NCBI GenBank assembly: GCA_913050545.1
Contig: CAJWZY010000124.1
Span: 1-6,633, forward strand
Origin: an uncultured bacterium
GTDB lineage: Bacteria; Planctomycetota; UBA8108
Length of the DNA stretch: 6,633 nt
Reading direction: 5' to 3'
The notes under the pieces were generated by a model. It saw only the letters and a list, made by a program, of their open reading frames with translations, searched no databases and had not been told where the DNA came from. The position numbers were made by a program, and so were the translations under genes. Below are positions 6,299 to 6,633 of this stretch, in pieces (positions within the stretch are counted from its first letter, which is position 1; the number at the start of each line of letters is the position of its first letter).

Positions 6299-6633
6299 GT
6301 GGAACACATACGCAATTTTGGAATTATAGCCCACATCGATCATGGGAAATCGACGCTCGCTGACCGCCTGATCCAGGCCTGTGGAGCGGTCGATGATCGA
6401 AAATTTCGTGACCAGATTCTCGACAGCATGGATCTCGAGCGAGAGCGCGGCATCACGATCAAGAGCAATACGGTTACCCTCGAATACAAGGCCGCAGATG
6501 GTGAGACCTACCAGCTCAACCTGATCGACACTCCCGGGCATGTCGATTTTTCGCACGAGGTGCGCCGTTCGCTGATGTCGTGCGAGGGAGCGCTGCTGCT
6601 GGTGGACGCATCCCAGGGAGTGGAGGCGCAGAC
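6299..6633 (+). CDS. lepA: Elongation factor 4 (LepA) translation GTPase, N-terminal part
   Basis: LepA is a ribosome-associated GTPase of the EF-G family that acts on translating or assembling ribosomes. Only the first 111 codons of a protein usually near 600 aa are in the window. The G domain is clear: G1 loop AHIDHGKST (11-19), the diagnostic LepA stretch LDSMDLERERGIT (41-53) with switch I Thr53, and G3 motif DTPGH (77-81), ending in LLVDASQGVEAQ. The GTG at 6299 is chosen because the family starts with M-x-x-IRNF-x-IIAHIDHGKST and an in-frame TGA at 6251-6253 leaves no upstream ATG. The ribosome-binding site is weak. IKSN after the RGIT motif, and FSHEVRRSLMSCEG after G3, differ from the commoner IKAQ and FSYEVSRSL and, as far as I recall, are found in planctomycete LepA. 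The gene is probably a separate housekeeping unit unrelated to the sulfatases. Confidence 0.95.
   Translation, partial: MEHIRNFGIIAHIDHGKSTLADRLIQACGAVDDRKFRDQILDSMDLERERGITIKSNTVTLEYKAADGETYQLNLIDTPGHVDFSHEVRRSLMSCEGALLLVDASQGVEAQ

Noticed and set aside
6250..6363. Small ATG open frame overlapping the lepA start (37 codons)
   Set aside because: No Shine-Dalgarno precedes it, the product has no features, and the lepA frame across the overlap is unmistakable.

Overview
This window is a piece of a GC-rich bacterial chromosome with every supported gene on the + strand. It encodes two secreted S1-family sulfatases, a threonine synthase, a secreted protein with a cohesin-like module and a dockerin-like pair of calcium loops, and the start of the translation GTPase LepA (EF-4). 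Several secreted sulfatases beside a dockerin-like secreted protein, plus a LepA N-terminus with the 'IKSNTVTL' and 'FSHEVRRSLMSCEG' variants, point to the Planctomycetota or a nearby PVC-type lineage. That assignment rests on family knowledge and has not been tested by a search.

Layout: positions 1-51 hold what looks like the C-terminus of an unidentified membrane or membrane-anchored protein, closed by a strong intrinsic terminator (85-122). A candidate sigma-70 promoter lying over a 21-nt-spaced direct repeat (170-202) precedes a two-gene unit. This unit is a 684-aa arylsulfatase (245-2299) whose stop overlaps the start of threonine synthase (2299-3531) by one base. After a 225-nt gap comes the cohesin-like/dockerin-like protein (3757-4689). 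A 155-nt gap then leads to a second, shorter sulfatase (4845-6140, GTG start), followed by a candidate hairpin and lepA (6299 to the window end, partial).

How the genes may work together: the two sulfatases and the dockerin-like protein all carry export signals and would act in the envelope or outside the cell, consistent with desulfation of sulfated glycans or other sulfate esters. No glycoside hydrolase, transporter or sulfatase-activating enzyme is present in the window, so no complete utilisation locus can be claimed. Threonine synthase and LepA are cytoplasmic housekeeping proteins. The translational overlap of the sulfatase with threonine synthase is the oddest piece of gene order here.

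The best lead is the second sulfatase. It departs from the canonical S1 active site at two positions, Leu in place of Arg in the C-x-P-x-R activation motif and Trp in place of His in the G-K-W-H motif. The first sulfatase keeps all ten canonical positions. I found no clearly undescribed multi-gene system, CRISPR array, mobile element or RNA gene.
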